Origin: an uncultured Rhodopila sp.
Lineage (GTDB): Bacteria > Pseudomonadota > Alphaproteobacteria > Acetobacterales > Acetobacteraceae
Length of the DNA: 51,223 bases
Assembly (NCBI RefSeq): GCF_903915725.1
Contig: NZ_CAIWTY010000030.1
Coordinates: forward strand, 1 to 51,223
Direction: 5' to 3'
Positions 8,721-16,645 of the stretch are shown here, piece after piece. The notes beneath the pieces are model-generated. The model was given only the letters and a program-made list of their open reading frames with translations. It did no database searches and was not told the origin of the DNA. Position 1 is the stretch's first letter, and every line of letters begins with the position of its first letter. The position numbers and the translations under genes are program-made.

Positions 8721-10301
8721 ATGCCGATAAGCGCAGCAACAAAAGCCGCGACCGACGCCCATGCCCTGCACCGGGCGCCAGCGTCCGTCAGCCCCCAGGA
8801 AGTCCATAAATGGATGCAAAGCTTCAACTGGGAATTTTCCAAAAACAAAACGAAGTATCCGACAAAATACCACATGGCGAACGATACCAAGGAGCAGTTC
8901 AAGCTCATCGCCAAGGAATACGCCCGGATGGAGTCCGCGAAGGATGAGCGGCAGTTCGGCACTCTGCTTGACGGCATGACTCGCCTGGGTGCGGGCAACC
9001 GCATGCATCCCAAGTGGGGCGAGACCATGAAGGTTGCCTCGAACTTCCTGGAAGTGGGCGAATACAACGCCATCGCCGCCTCGGCGATGCTGTGGGATTC
9101 GGCCACTGCCGCGGAGCAAAAGAATGGCTATCTGGCCCAGGTGATGGACGAAATCCGCCACACCAACCAATGCGCTTTCGTGAACCACTACTACTCCAAG
9201 CACTATCATGACCCGGCAGGCCACAACGACGCCCGGCGGACCAGGGCGATCGGCCCACTTTGGAAGGGCATGAAGCGAGTCTTCGCCGACGGCTTCATCT
9301 CCGGCGATGCGGTCGAATGCTCGATCAACCTGCAGCTCGTCGGCGAAGCCTGCTTCACCAACCCGCTGATCGTCGCCATAACGGAATGGGCTTCCGCGAA
9401 CGGTGACGAAATCACTCCGACGGTCTTCCTGTCGATCGAGACCGACGAACTGCGCCACATGGCGAACGGCTACCAGACGGTGGTGTCGATCGCCAACGAT
9501 CCGGCCGCGCAAAAGTACCTGAACACCGACCTCAACAACGCCTTCTGGACGCAGCAGAAATATTTCACTCCCGTTCTCGGCATGCTGTTCGAGTATGGAT
9601 CAAAGTTCAAGGTCGAGCCGTGGGTGAAGACCTGGAACCGCTGGGTCTACGAGGATTGGGGCGGCATCTGGATCGGCCGTCTCGGCAAGTATGGTGTACA
9701 GTCGCCGCCGTCGCTGCGCGACGCCAAGCAGGATGCCTATTGGGCGCATCACGATCTCGCTCTGATCGCCTACGCCTTGTGGCCCACGGGCTTCTTCCGT
9801 CTGGCGCTGCCGGATCAGGAGGAGATGCAGTGGTTCGAAGCGAACTACCCGGGATGGTATGACCATTACGGCAAGATCTACGAGGAATGGAAGGCGCTCG
9901 GCTGCGAAGATCCGAAGAGCGGGTTCATTCCGTTCCAGTGGCTGCTGAAGAACGGCCACGAGGTCTACGTCGATCGGGTATCGCAGGTGCCGTTCTGCCC
10001 GAGCCTGTCCAAGAGCGCCGGCAGCCTGCGCATTCATGAGTACAACGGCCGCAAATACTCGTTCAGCGACGATTGGGGCGAGCGGATGTGGCTGACGGAG
10101 CCCGAGCGGTACGAATGCCAGAGCATCTTCGAGCAATATGACGGACGCGAACTGTCCGAGATCATTGCCGAAGGCCATGGCCTCCGTTCCGACGGCAAAA
10201 CCCTGATCGGCCAGCCGCATGTCCGCGGCACCGATCTGTGGACGCTTGAAGACGTGCGCCGTGCCGGAGTTGTCTGCAGCGATCCGCTGAAGCGGCACTG
10301 A
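8721..10301 (+). CDS. mmoX: Soluble methane monooxygenase hydroxylase, alpha subunit
   Basis: MmoX carries the di-iron centre that hydroxylates methane to methanol in the cytoplasm. All six iron ligands fall at the same residue numbers as in the well-studied enzymes: E114, E144 and H147 (DEIRH), E209, E243 and H246 (DELRH). Cys151 and Thr213 next to the active site are also conserved, which favours a true methane rather than propane enzyme. The 526-residue length is normal. An asparagine follows at 149 (HTNQC) where I recall histidine in known MmoX proteins. A GGGAG ribosome site precedes ATG 8721. It is the first gene of mmoXYBZDC, under the sigma-54 promoter at 8525. Confidence 0.98.
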   Translation: MPISAATKAATDAHALHRAPASVSPQEVHKWMQSFNWEFSKNKTKYPTKYHMANDTKEQFKLIAKEYARMESAKDERQFGTLLDGMTRLGAGNRMHPKWGETMKVASNFLEVGEYNAIAASAMLWDSATAAEQKNGYLAQVMDEIRHTNQCAFVNHYYSKHYHDPAGHNDARRTRAIGPLWKGMKRVFADGFISGDAVECSINLQLVGEACFTNPLIVAITEWASANGDEITPTVFLSIETDELRHMANGYQTVVSIANDPAAQKYLNTDLNNAFWTQQKYFTPVLGMLFEYGSKFKVEPWVKTWNRWVYEDWGGIWIGRLGKYGVQSPPSLRDAKQDAYWAHHDLALIAYALWPTGFFRLALPDQEEMQWFEANYPGWYDHYGKIYEEWKALGCEDPKSGFIPFQWLLKNGHEVYVDRVSQVPFCPSLSKSAGSLRIHEYNGRKYSFSDDWGERMWLTEPERYECQSIFEQYDGRELSEIIAEGHGLRSDGKTLIGQPHVRGTDLWTLEDVRRAGVVCSDPLKRH

Positions 10302-10311
10302 CGAACCGGCG

Positions 10312-10343
10312 CATGCGGGCGGGGCCACCGCCCCGCCCGCATG
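10312..10343 (+). other. Strong intercistronic hairpin between mmoX and mmoY
   Basis: CATGCGGGCGGGG and its exact reverse complement (13 bp each) flank a six-base loop. No T-tract follows, so it is unlikely to be an efficient intrinsic terminator. It could stabilise or be a processing point for the mmoX message, or attenuate transcription to set the mmoX:mmoY ratio. Confidence 0.8.
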
Positions 10344-10384
10344 GGCCAGACCACAGACACCTGGCGGCAATAGGGAGAAACGCA

Positions 10385-11560
10385 ATGTCCGCTTCAGTTG
10401 AAAAGCCCCATGGGCTAACGGATCCCGAACGCGCAGCGAAAATTCTCGCTGCGATTCCGGATCATGATCTCGATACCCAACGCAAGATGAACTACTTCCT
10501 CAAGCCGCGCGGCAAGCGCTTGAGCGAATATGAGATTCTGACGGTCTATTCGCAGCCGACACCCGACTGGATCGCGGGCGGTCTGGATTGGGGCGACTGG
10601 ACGCAAAAGTTCCACGGCGGGCGCCCGTCCTGGGGCAACGAGCTGACCGAGCTCAAGTCGTCGGACTGGCACCACCACCGCGATCCGGGCCGCCGCTGGC
10701 ATGGTCCGTACGTCAAGGACAAGTCTGAAGACTGGCGTTATACAACCCGGCTGCTTGAGTCGTTTTCGGCCGATGGCGGGATTCGCACGCTTGACCCGAC
10801 CTGGCGTGACGAGATCCTCGACAAGTATTACGGCGCGCTGCTTTACAACGAATACGCGCTGTTCAACGCGCACTCGTCGGTACTGCGCGATTGCCTGAGC
10901 GACACGATCCGCCTGACCGCGGGCTTCGCTGCGCTCGACAAGGTCGACAATGCGCAAATGATCCAGTTGCAGCGCAGCTTCATTGCCAAGCTGGTGCCGG
11001 GGCTGGACGACTCGACGCATGCGCCGAAGCAGACCTGGCTGACCGACCCGGTCTACAACGGCGCCCGCACCCTGGTACAGGAGGCGTGGCAGGGAATTCA
11101 GGACTTCAGCGAAATCCTTTGGGCGGTCCACAACGTCTACGATCCTCTGTTCGGGGTTTTCGCGCGGCGGGAGTTCTTCCAGCGTATCGCTCCGCATTTC
11201 GGCGACTCGCTGACGCCGTTCTTTACGGCTCAGGCGCAGACCTATTTCCAGGTCACCCGCACGGCCATCAGCGACCTGTTCTTTGAGAGCCTTGCCAACG
11301 ACCACCAGTTCGGCGACTTCAACCGGACGTATCTCCGCGCCTGGACCGGCAAGTGGCTGGACGGCACGATCGCGGCGCTGAAGGACTTCGTCGGACTCTA
11401 TGCGAAGATTCCGCCGATAGCGGGTGTGACGGACAAGGAAGCCGTGACGGAAGCGGTTTCCCGCGTCATCAGCGACTGGGTGGCCGACTATGCCGACAAG
11501 ATCGACTACAAGGTCAACCAGCAGAACCTGGTTGCCGCCGTCATCAGCGGCCTGAAATAG
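10385..11560 (+). CDS. mmoY: Soluble methane monooxygenase hydroxylase, beta subunit
   Basis: This is the 391-residue structural beta subunit of the (alpha-beta-gamma)2 hydroxylase; it has the ferritin-like fold but no metal site. Recognisable family stretches include DPERAAKILAAIPDHDLDTQ, the tryptophan-rich GGLDWGDWTQKFHGGRPSW, and LYNEYALFNAHSSVLRDCLSD. ATG 10385 follows GGGAGAAACGCA; the upstream in-frame start at 10313 lies inside the hairpin and is rejected. It sits 83 bp after mmoX and 13 bp before mmoB. Confidence 0.96.
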   Translation: MSASVEKPHGLTDPERAAKILAAIPDHDLDTQRKMNYFLKPRGKRLSEYEILTVYSQPTPDWIAGGLDWGDWTQKFHGGRPSWGNELTELKSSDWHHHRDPGRRWHGPYVKDKSEDWRYTTRLLESFSADGGIRTLDPTWRDEILDKYYGALLYNEYALFNAHSSVLRDCLSDTIRLTAGFAALDKVDNAQMIQLQRSFIAKLVPGLDDSTHAPKQTWLTDPVYNGARTLVQEAWQGIQDFSEILWAVHNVYDPLFGVFARREFFQRIAPHFGDSLTPFFTAQAQTYFQVTRTAISDLFFESLANDHQFGDFNRTYLRAWTGKWLDGTIAALKDFVGLYAKIPPIAGVTDKEAVTEAVSRVISDWVADYADKIDYKVNQQNLVAAVISGLK

Positions 11561-11573
11561 GCGGAGAACGAAC

Positions 11574-11987
11574 ATGAGCGACAACAGATACAATTCCGGC
11601 ATCATGGAGAAGAATGGTGCAGATTTCGCGAACGAATTCTTCGCCGAAGAAAATCAGGTTGTGCATGAATCCGACAAGGTCGTGCTGGTGCTGATGAAAA
11701 GCGACGAAATCGATGCGATCGTCGAAGACATCATCCTGAAGGAAGGCGTGGAGATCAATCCGACCATCGTGGTGGAGGACCGCACGGGATTTTGGTGGAT
11801 CAAGGCCAACGGCAAGATCGAGGTTAATGTCGCGGACGCGGCGGCCTTGCTCGGCAAGAACTACAGCATCTATGATTTCCTGGTGAATGTGTCGTCCACT
11901 ATCGGGCGCGCCTATACGCTTGGTGAAACGTTCACCATCACCTCTGAACTCATGGGCCTGGACCGCAAGCTCGTCGACGTTTCTTAA
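11574..11987 (+). CDS. mmoB: Methane monooxygenase regulatory protein B
   Basis: MmoB is the small cofactorless effector that binds the hydroxylase and tunes substrate and oxygen access. The 137-residue sequence has the family pattern: a flexible N-terminal tail ([20 protein letters not shown]), [20 protein letters not shown], the tryptophan pair in [13 protein letters not shown], and a C-terminal tail. Start ATG 11574 has GGAGAACGAAC upstream. It is encoded between mmoY and mmoZ as in all known operons. Confidence 0.96.
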   Translation: MSDNRYNSGIMEKNGADFANEFFAEENQVVHESDKVVLVLMKSDEIDAIVEDIILKEGVEINPTIVVEDRTGFWWIKANGKIEVNVADAAALLGKNYSIYDFLVNVSSTIGRAYTLGETFTITSELMGLDRKLVDVS

Positions 11988-12030
11988 ACGCCGATCGTAC
12001 GAAACAGTCGCACCCGACAGGAGGTATACC

Positions 12031-12558
12031 ATGGCGACGTTTGAAAAAGGCATACACGACAACCCTACCCGGCAGGCATGGTTGAAGAAGATCGCGGCGT
12101 TGCAAAAGCTTGCGGACGCCACCAAGGTGATCCAGGACTTCCGCGTGGCAAACACCTCGCCGTTCAGGACATCAAACGAGCTGGACCTGGACTATCTCTG
12201 GATCGAAAGCAAGCTGGAACAGAAAGTGGCCGTGCTGAAGGCGCAGCAGCTTTCGACCGCCGACCTGCTTTACAAGGCCACCACCGGTGAAGACCCGGCA
12301 CAGGTGGAGAAGCATTGGGTGGATCGCATCAATGCCGCGAAGACCAAGTACGAGGCGGAGAAGATCCATGTCGAATTTCGCCAGCTCTACAAGCCGCCGG
12401 TCCTGCCGGTTAACGTGTTCCTGCGGACCGACGCCAGGCTGGGGTCGCGTCTGATGGAGCTACGGAACGACGACTACTACGGCACGTCGCTTGAAGACCT
12501 CCGCAAGGAGCGTGGCGTAAGGGTCGTGCACCTTGGCAACGGCAAGGCCGCGGCTTAG
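12031..12558 (+). CDS. mmoZ: Soluble methane monooxygenase hydroxylase, gamma subunit
   Basis: The gamma subunit completes the hydroxylase. The 175-residue protein starts [20 protein letters not shown] and keeps the family sequence [20 protein letters not shown] and the C-terminal [23 protein letters not shown] 12031 follows an excellent GACAGGAGGTATACC site. It is slightly longer than the roughly 170 residues I expect. It lies 43 bp after mmoB and is followed by another hairpin before mmoD. Confidence 0.96.
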   Translation: MATFEKGIHDNPTRQAWLKKIAALQKLADATKVIQDFRVANTSPFRTSNELDLDYLWIESKLEQKVAVLKAQQLSTADLLYKATTGEDPAQVEKHWVDRINAAKTKYEAEKIHVEFRQLYKPPVLPVNVFLRTDARLGSRLMELRNDDYYGTSLEDLRKERGVRVVHLGNGKAAA

Positions 12559-12573
12559 CCGCTGATCCGACGC

Positions 12574-12603
12574 CGGCTCGGCCGCCGCGTCGCGGCCGGG
12601 CCG
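12574..12603 (+). other. Intercistronic hairpin between mmoZ and mmoD
   Basis: A 12-bp GC stem (CGGCTCGGCCGC with GCGGCCGGGCCG, one G-U pair) closes a six-base loop. No T-tract follows. It separates the hydroxylase genes from mmoD/mmoC and may lower their expression relative to mmoXYBZ. Confidence 0.65.
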
Positions 12604-12644
12604 GTGTTGCCAAACTTGACGAGCGGGAAACGGAGACTAAAAAC

Positions 12645-12908
12645 ATGCAAGAAGCAAGCAACGAAGCCTTTAGCGGCGCACTTGATGGTTTCGGGGACTA
12701 CGACGCTGTCCCGCGGGTCCAAATCCACGGGTCGGGACGGCTGACAGGATATGCGCAGGATCTCGGTTTCATGTGGCGCTGGGAGATCCAGCGGGACGGC
12801 CAGACGATTCAGGAAGGCTGTTCACTCAGCGAAAACTCCGCACGCGAGGCGGTGGGCCATGCGGCTGCGTTTCTCGGCCGTCTGGGGGACACGCCGGACG
12901 ACGAGTAA
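12645..12908 (+). CDS. mmoD: MmoD, copper-switch/assembly protein of the sMMO operon
   Basis: The 87-residue product lies exactly where mmoD (orfY) stands in sMMO operons, between mmoZ and mmoC. The centre, QDLGFMWRWEIQRDGQTIQEG followed by SLSENSAREAVGHAAAFLG, resembles MmoD. In other methanotrophs MmoD inhibits the hydroxylase and takes part in the copper switch. The protein is a little shorter than typical. A run GGGAAACGGAG precedes ATG 12645. Confidence 0.85.
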   Translation: MQEASNEAFSGALDGFGDYDAVPRVQIHGSGRLTGYAQDLGFMWRWEIQRDGQTIQEGCSLSENSAREAVGHAAAFLGRLGDTPDDE

Positions 12909-12940
12909 GTCCGTTCACGGAATATGCGGAGATTGCTACA

Positions 12941-13975
12941 GTGTACGAGATACGAGCTGTAACCGAGGATGGCGAGGAAATCGCTTTCCAATGCGGACCG
13001 AATGAAGACGTCATCAGTGCCGGGTTTCGAAACAATATCATCCTGATGTCATCCTGCCGGGAAGGCGGCTGCGCGACATGCAAGGCTGAATGCGACGACG
13101 GCGACTATGAGCTGGCGAAGTGCTCCGTCCAGGCGCTGCCCCCGGATGAGGAAGAGGATGGCCTGGTTCTGCTGTGCCAGACCTTTCCGCGCAGCCCGCT
13201 GCATCTCAAGCTGCCATACACCTATGATCGCATATCGTTCGGCCAGGTCCGCCAGGAATGGGCGGCCGACATCGCCGGCTGTGAAAAAGTGTCGTCGAAT
13301 GTCGTTCGGCTGGTGGTTCGGACGCTGGACCCCAGATCGGGAGCGCCGGTTGCCCTGCCGTTCTTTCCGGGGCAGTTCGTGGACATCGAGGTTCCCGGGC
13401 AGCACGCCAGCCGATCATATTCGATGGCAACGATACCGGGCTCGTCCGAGCTGGAATTCTTCATCAGAATTCTTCCGGGCGGGTTGTTCTCCGAATTCCT
13501 GACGAAACGGGCCGACATCGGCCAGAGATTGACGTTGCGCGGCCCTTCCGGCGCCTTCGGCCTGCATGAAAACGGCGATCGCCCACGTTTCTTCGTTGCA
13601 GGGGGCACTGGACTTTCGCCCATCCTGTCGATGGTTCGCCATATGGGACAGGAACGTCATTCGCAACCTTCCGCCTTATTGTTCGGCGTTACACACGAAC
13701 ATGAACTGTTCTATCATGATGAGCTTCTAAGTCTTGCCAGGGAAATCCCGAACCTTTCTGTCTACGTATCGGTTATGCAGCCGTCGGATGGCTGGACCGG
13801 TCAGCGCGGCACCGTTGTGGACGCGTTGCGTGAGCAACTGGACATTGCCGCCGTTGCGCCGGACATATACCTTTGCGGACCACCGGGAATGATCGAGGCG
13901 ACGATGGCCGTCGGCTCAGCCCGGGGGATACCGGAGAGCCATATCTACACAGAAAAATTTCTGCCAAGCGGCTGA
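12941..13975 (+). CDS. mmoC: Methane monooxygenase reductase (2Fe-2S, FAD, NADH)
   Basis: MmoC passes electrons from NADH to the hydroxylase. Residues 1 to about 95 form a plant-type ferredoxin with cluster ligands C39, C44, C47 and C79. An FAD domain follows with HASRSYSMATIP, then an NAD domain with GGTGLSPILSMV and a C-terminal YLCGPPGMIEA. The 344-residue length is normal. GTG 12941 is chosen because it opens the ferredoxin domain and GGAG lies about ten bases before it; the longer ORF overlaps mmoD. Its stop is close to the possible early start of mmoR. Confidence 0.95.
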   Translation: MYEIRAVTEDGEEIAFQCGPNEDVISAGFRNNIILMSSCREGGCATCKAECDDGDYELAKCSVQALPPDEEEDGLVLLCQTFPRSPLHLKLPYTYDRISFGQVRQEWAADIAGCEKVSSNVVRLVVRTLDPRSGAPVALPFFPGQFVDIEVPGQHASRSYSMATIPGSSELEFFIRILPGGLFSEFLTKRADIGQRLTLRGPSGAFGLHENGDRPRFFVAGGTGLSPILSMVRHMGQERHSQPSALLFGVTHEHELFYHDELLSLAREIPNLSVYVSVMQPSDGWTGQRGTVVDALREQLDIAAVAPDIYLCGPPGMIEATMAVGSARGIPESHIYTEKFLPSG

Positions 13976-14096
13976 GCGGATGCTGCCTTTTCACCTGACT
14001 GCCAGGAGAATTGGGTTGGCTGCCCGACGCAGTTCGCTGCAACGCGCAGGCATCAAGCCCGGCACCTGGCAGGCGAATTTTGGGGAAAAGCAGTCC

Positions 14097-16253
14097 ATGC
14101 CGTTCACTGAAAAAAAAGGCCGATACCTCGAGAGCGGAAATGCCTGGGCCAGGGATCGGCTGCCATGGGAAACGGACGGTTTGGTGCATCCGGCGCCAGC
14201 CGGACCGGACGTATCGTTGCTGTTAGTCGACCGTCCCGGCGCCGCCTGGGACTGGATGAAGCAAACCGGTCAGGCACCTGTCGGGACAGAGTGGGTGCGT
14301 GCCTGCGTGGCCGAAGCCTGGTGCCGGTGCCTGGATGAGTACGGGCTGAAACTCACCCGGCCATTGCCGGCGCTGCGCGGGAATGTTGCGCTGATGGCTT
14401 CCGCTCCGCAGCCGCATGCGGCGGATCTGCCGGACGCGGCGCGGGAGTGTCTGACGTTTTCGATGTATCGGCTGGCTCATATCGCCGGTGAGAATGATGT
14501 GACGCTGCTGCTGACCGATGCCGCCGGAACGTTAATTCACGTGCTTGATGCGGGTATCAAACGTTGCCCCGCCGGCGCGCACCTGGCTCAGCTCGGCGTT
14601 AGCTGGCACGAAAGCAATCTCGGCAATACCGGTATCGGCACCGCACTGAAACTGTGCGAGCCGATCGCCTTCGACGGGAAGGAGCATTTTTTTGAGGGCC
14701 TGCATCCGTTTGCCACGGTGGGGTGTCCAATTCTGGGATGGGACGGCCGCCTGATCGGAGGCCTGGGCGCGATGACCGACCATCGCGATTCGGCGAAAGC
14801 GTTGTTGGGGTTGTTGCGGCTTGCAACGTGTCTGCTGGAGCAGGATCTGCTCGAGCGCTGCGCCCCGGGCGACGTGCTGTTGCGGCTGCGTCCCGATAAG
14901 CTGGACGACGATCTCGGGCTGGAGGAGGGACTGGTCAATGGGATGATGTCGGTCCGTTCCGATGGCACCATCGAGGGTCTGAACCGAATCGCCGTGCTGC
15001 TGCTTGCTTGCGGAGACAGCCTGGCGATCACGGGCCGGCCGATCAAGGCCGTTCTCGGGCTTGAGCTTGCCGATCTACGTCCGGAATCAGTTTCGGAAGG
15101 TGTCGGCGCCAGGCTGCGGCTGGCGAATGGCCGATGGCTGGTCGTCGACCCGGTTCTGCGCAGAACCGGGTCTTCGCAACGCTTGGGGGGCGCTGATGTT
15201 CGTGTCGTGGAACGCTACCAGGTCCAGGCGGCGAGAATGCCGCCGGCTGGATATGATGAGAAGCCTGAAGGCGTGCGCGACGTGATACTGGCTCCGCTGC
15301 TCAGGAAGGCGGTGGGGCTGCAGGCGCAGAAGATCTCGATTTTGATCACCGGGGAGTCCGGCACCGGCAAGGAGCATTTCGTTCGGCAACTGCGGGAGCT
15401 CGGTCCGCGCAAGAACAAGCCGTTCGTTGCGATCAACTGCGGCGCGATGCCGCGGGAGCTGATCGAAAGCGAACTGTTCGGCTACGCCGGGGGAAGCTTC
15501 ACCGGCGCATCGGCGAAAGGAAAGACCGGAAAGTTCCTGGAGGCGGACGGCGGCATTCTGTTGCTGGACGAAATCGGCGAAATGGCGCTGGACCTGCAGG
15601 TTGCGCTGCTCCGCGTATTGGAATCGTCGGAGGTAACCCCTGTCGGCAGCACGCACGCGATTCCCCTGGATGTCCATGTGGTAGCCGCGACAAACCGGCG
15701 CCTGGCGGAAAGTATTCAGAACGGCAGCTTCCGGCGCGATCTCTACTATCGCCTGAACGGCGCACAAATTTCGCTGCCCCCGCTGCGGGAGCGCCCGGAC
15801 AAGGCTCGGCTGTTTGCACATCTTCTGCGTCTTGAGCAGGCGGAGATGAAGATCGCCGAACCCAAGGAACTCAGCCCGCAGGTCTGGCAACTGTTCATGC
15901 AGCATCCGTGGCCGGGGAACATCCGCGAACTGCGCAACGTGTTGCGTGCCTCGATTGCGATGACATCGGGCTCGGTGATCGGGATTGCCGACCTTCCGCA
16001 GGATTTCGTTGAAGAGATGGAGCGGCCGTCCTGGGCGGCCAATCGCATGAACGACGCGTGCGGCTCGGTGACCGAACACTCCGATCCGAGCCTGCTGATG
16101 GACTGGGAAGAGCGGGCGGTGCGCACGGCGATCGACTTGAGCGGCGGCAACATTACGACCGCAGCTCGAAGACTGAACATTACCCGCGCGACTCTGTACA
16201 AGAAGATGGCGCGTTACGGACTTTCGCGTATGCCCGTCAGAAGCAGCAAATAA
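14097..16253 (+). CDS. mmoR: MmoR, sigma-54-dependent activator of the mmo genes
   Basis: This 718-residue enhancer-binding protein should activate the sigma-54 promoters of this cluster. An AcoR-like N-terminal region includes a GAF-type sensor segment (LTDAAGTLIHVLDAG ... GTALKLCEPIAF ... HPFATVGCPILGWDG). The AAA+ domain has Walker A GESGTGKE (about residue 418), the sigma-54 contact loop GSFTGA (about 465) and Walker B GGILLLDEIGE. A Fis-type helix-turn-helix ends the protein (GGNITTAARRLNITRATLYK). The classical GAFTGA loop reads GSFTGA here. ATG 14097 has a GGGGAAAAG site; an in-frame ATG at 13980 would add 39 basic residues. Its place after mmoC matches Methylocella. Confidence 0.93.
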   Translation: MPFTEKKGRYLESGNAWARDRLPWETDGLVHPAPAGPDVSLLLVDRPGAAWDWMKQTGQAPVGTEWVRACVAEAWCRCLDEYGLKLTRPLPALRGNVALMASAPQPHAADLPDAARECLTFSMYRLAHIAGENDVTLLLTDAAGTLIHVLDAGIKRCPAGAHLAQLGVSWHESNLGNTGIGTALKLCEPIAFDGKEHFFEGLHPFATVGCPILGWDGRLIGGLGAMTDHRDSAKALLGLLRLATCLLEQDLLERCAPGDVLLRLRPDKLDDDLGLEEGLVNGMMSVRSDGTIEGLNRIAVLLLACGDSLAITGRPIKAVLGLELADLRPESVSEGVGARLRLANGRWLVVDPVLRRTGSSQRLGGADVRVVERYQVQAARMPPAGYDEKPEGVRDVILAPLLRKAVGLQAQKISILITGESGTGKEHFVRQLRELGPRKNKPFVAINCGAMPRELIESELFGYAGGSFTGASAKGKTGKFLEADGGILLLDEIGEMALDLQVALLRVLESSEVTPVGSTHAIPLDVHVVAATNRRLAESIQNGSFRRDLYYRLNGAQISLPPLRERPDKARLFAHLLRLEQAEMKIAEPKELSPQVWQLFMQHPWPGNIRELRNVLRASIAMTSGSVIGIADLPQDFVEEMERPSWAANRMNDACGSVTEHSDPSLLMDWEERAVRTAIDLSGGNITTAARRLNITRATLYKKMARYGLSRMPVRSSK

Positions 16254-16274
16254 TCACCGGCGGCGGAGGATGCA

Positions 16275-16583
16275 ATGGAATCGGATGATCGTTCGTTCCT
16301 GGTGTCTATGGTCGAGGAGCTTGAAGCCAGTTTGCGAGTGCTGGAGCTCGACGAAGCCCGAATGATTGTTATGATCGGCGCGGAGCGCGTACTCGAACTG
16401 GAAAAGTTTTGGAAGAATGAACTGGACGATATCGATATGCAGGAAATCCGAAGCGGTCTGGACTATAACGACCGGTACTTGATTTTCGTCTGGAACAGGC
16501 TGGACCGCGTGCGGCGGTATCGTGCGCTTGCGGGTCAGAGCGCCATGCGCCTGTCGGTGCGGGGCACGATAGCTCCGCCATAA
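16275..16583 (+). CDS. Unrecognised 102-residue acidic protein between mmoR and mmoG
   Basis: I do not recognise this family. The ATG follows GGCGGCGGAGGATGCA, a strong ribosome site, 21 bp after the mmoR stop, and the same-strand mmoG begins 62 bp downstream, so it looks like a genuine member of an mmoR-orf-mmoG unit. The first 70 residues are acidic and probably helical (VSMVEELEASLRVLELDEAR, LELEKFWKNELDDIDMQEI); the end is basic (WNRLDRVRRYRALAG). No signal peptide, membrane segment or cysteine is present. A small regulatory or chaperone-partner role is possible but only inferred from context. Confidence 0.75.
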   Translation: MESDDRSFLVSMVEELEASLRVLELDEARMIVMIGAERVLELEKFWKNELDDIDMQEIRSGLDYNDRYLIFVWNRLDRVRRYRALAGQSAMRLSVRGTIAPP

Positions 16584-16645
16584 TACTAAAACAATTGGCC
16601 CGCCGACAGGCTCAAGCGCTGCCGGTCCGGGCTACGGGGGAAGAA

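Noticed and set aside
9014..9512. Antisense and alternate frames within mmoX
   Set aside because: mmoX matches its family over the whole length with all metal ligands; the other frames are shadows.
13980..14096. Earlier start for mmoR
   Set aside because: It adds 39 basic residues without family resemblance and has a poor ribosome site; ATG 14097 is better, though not proven.
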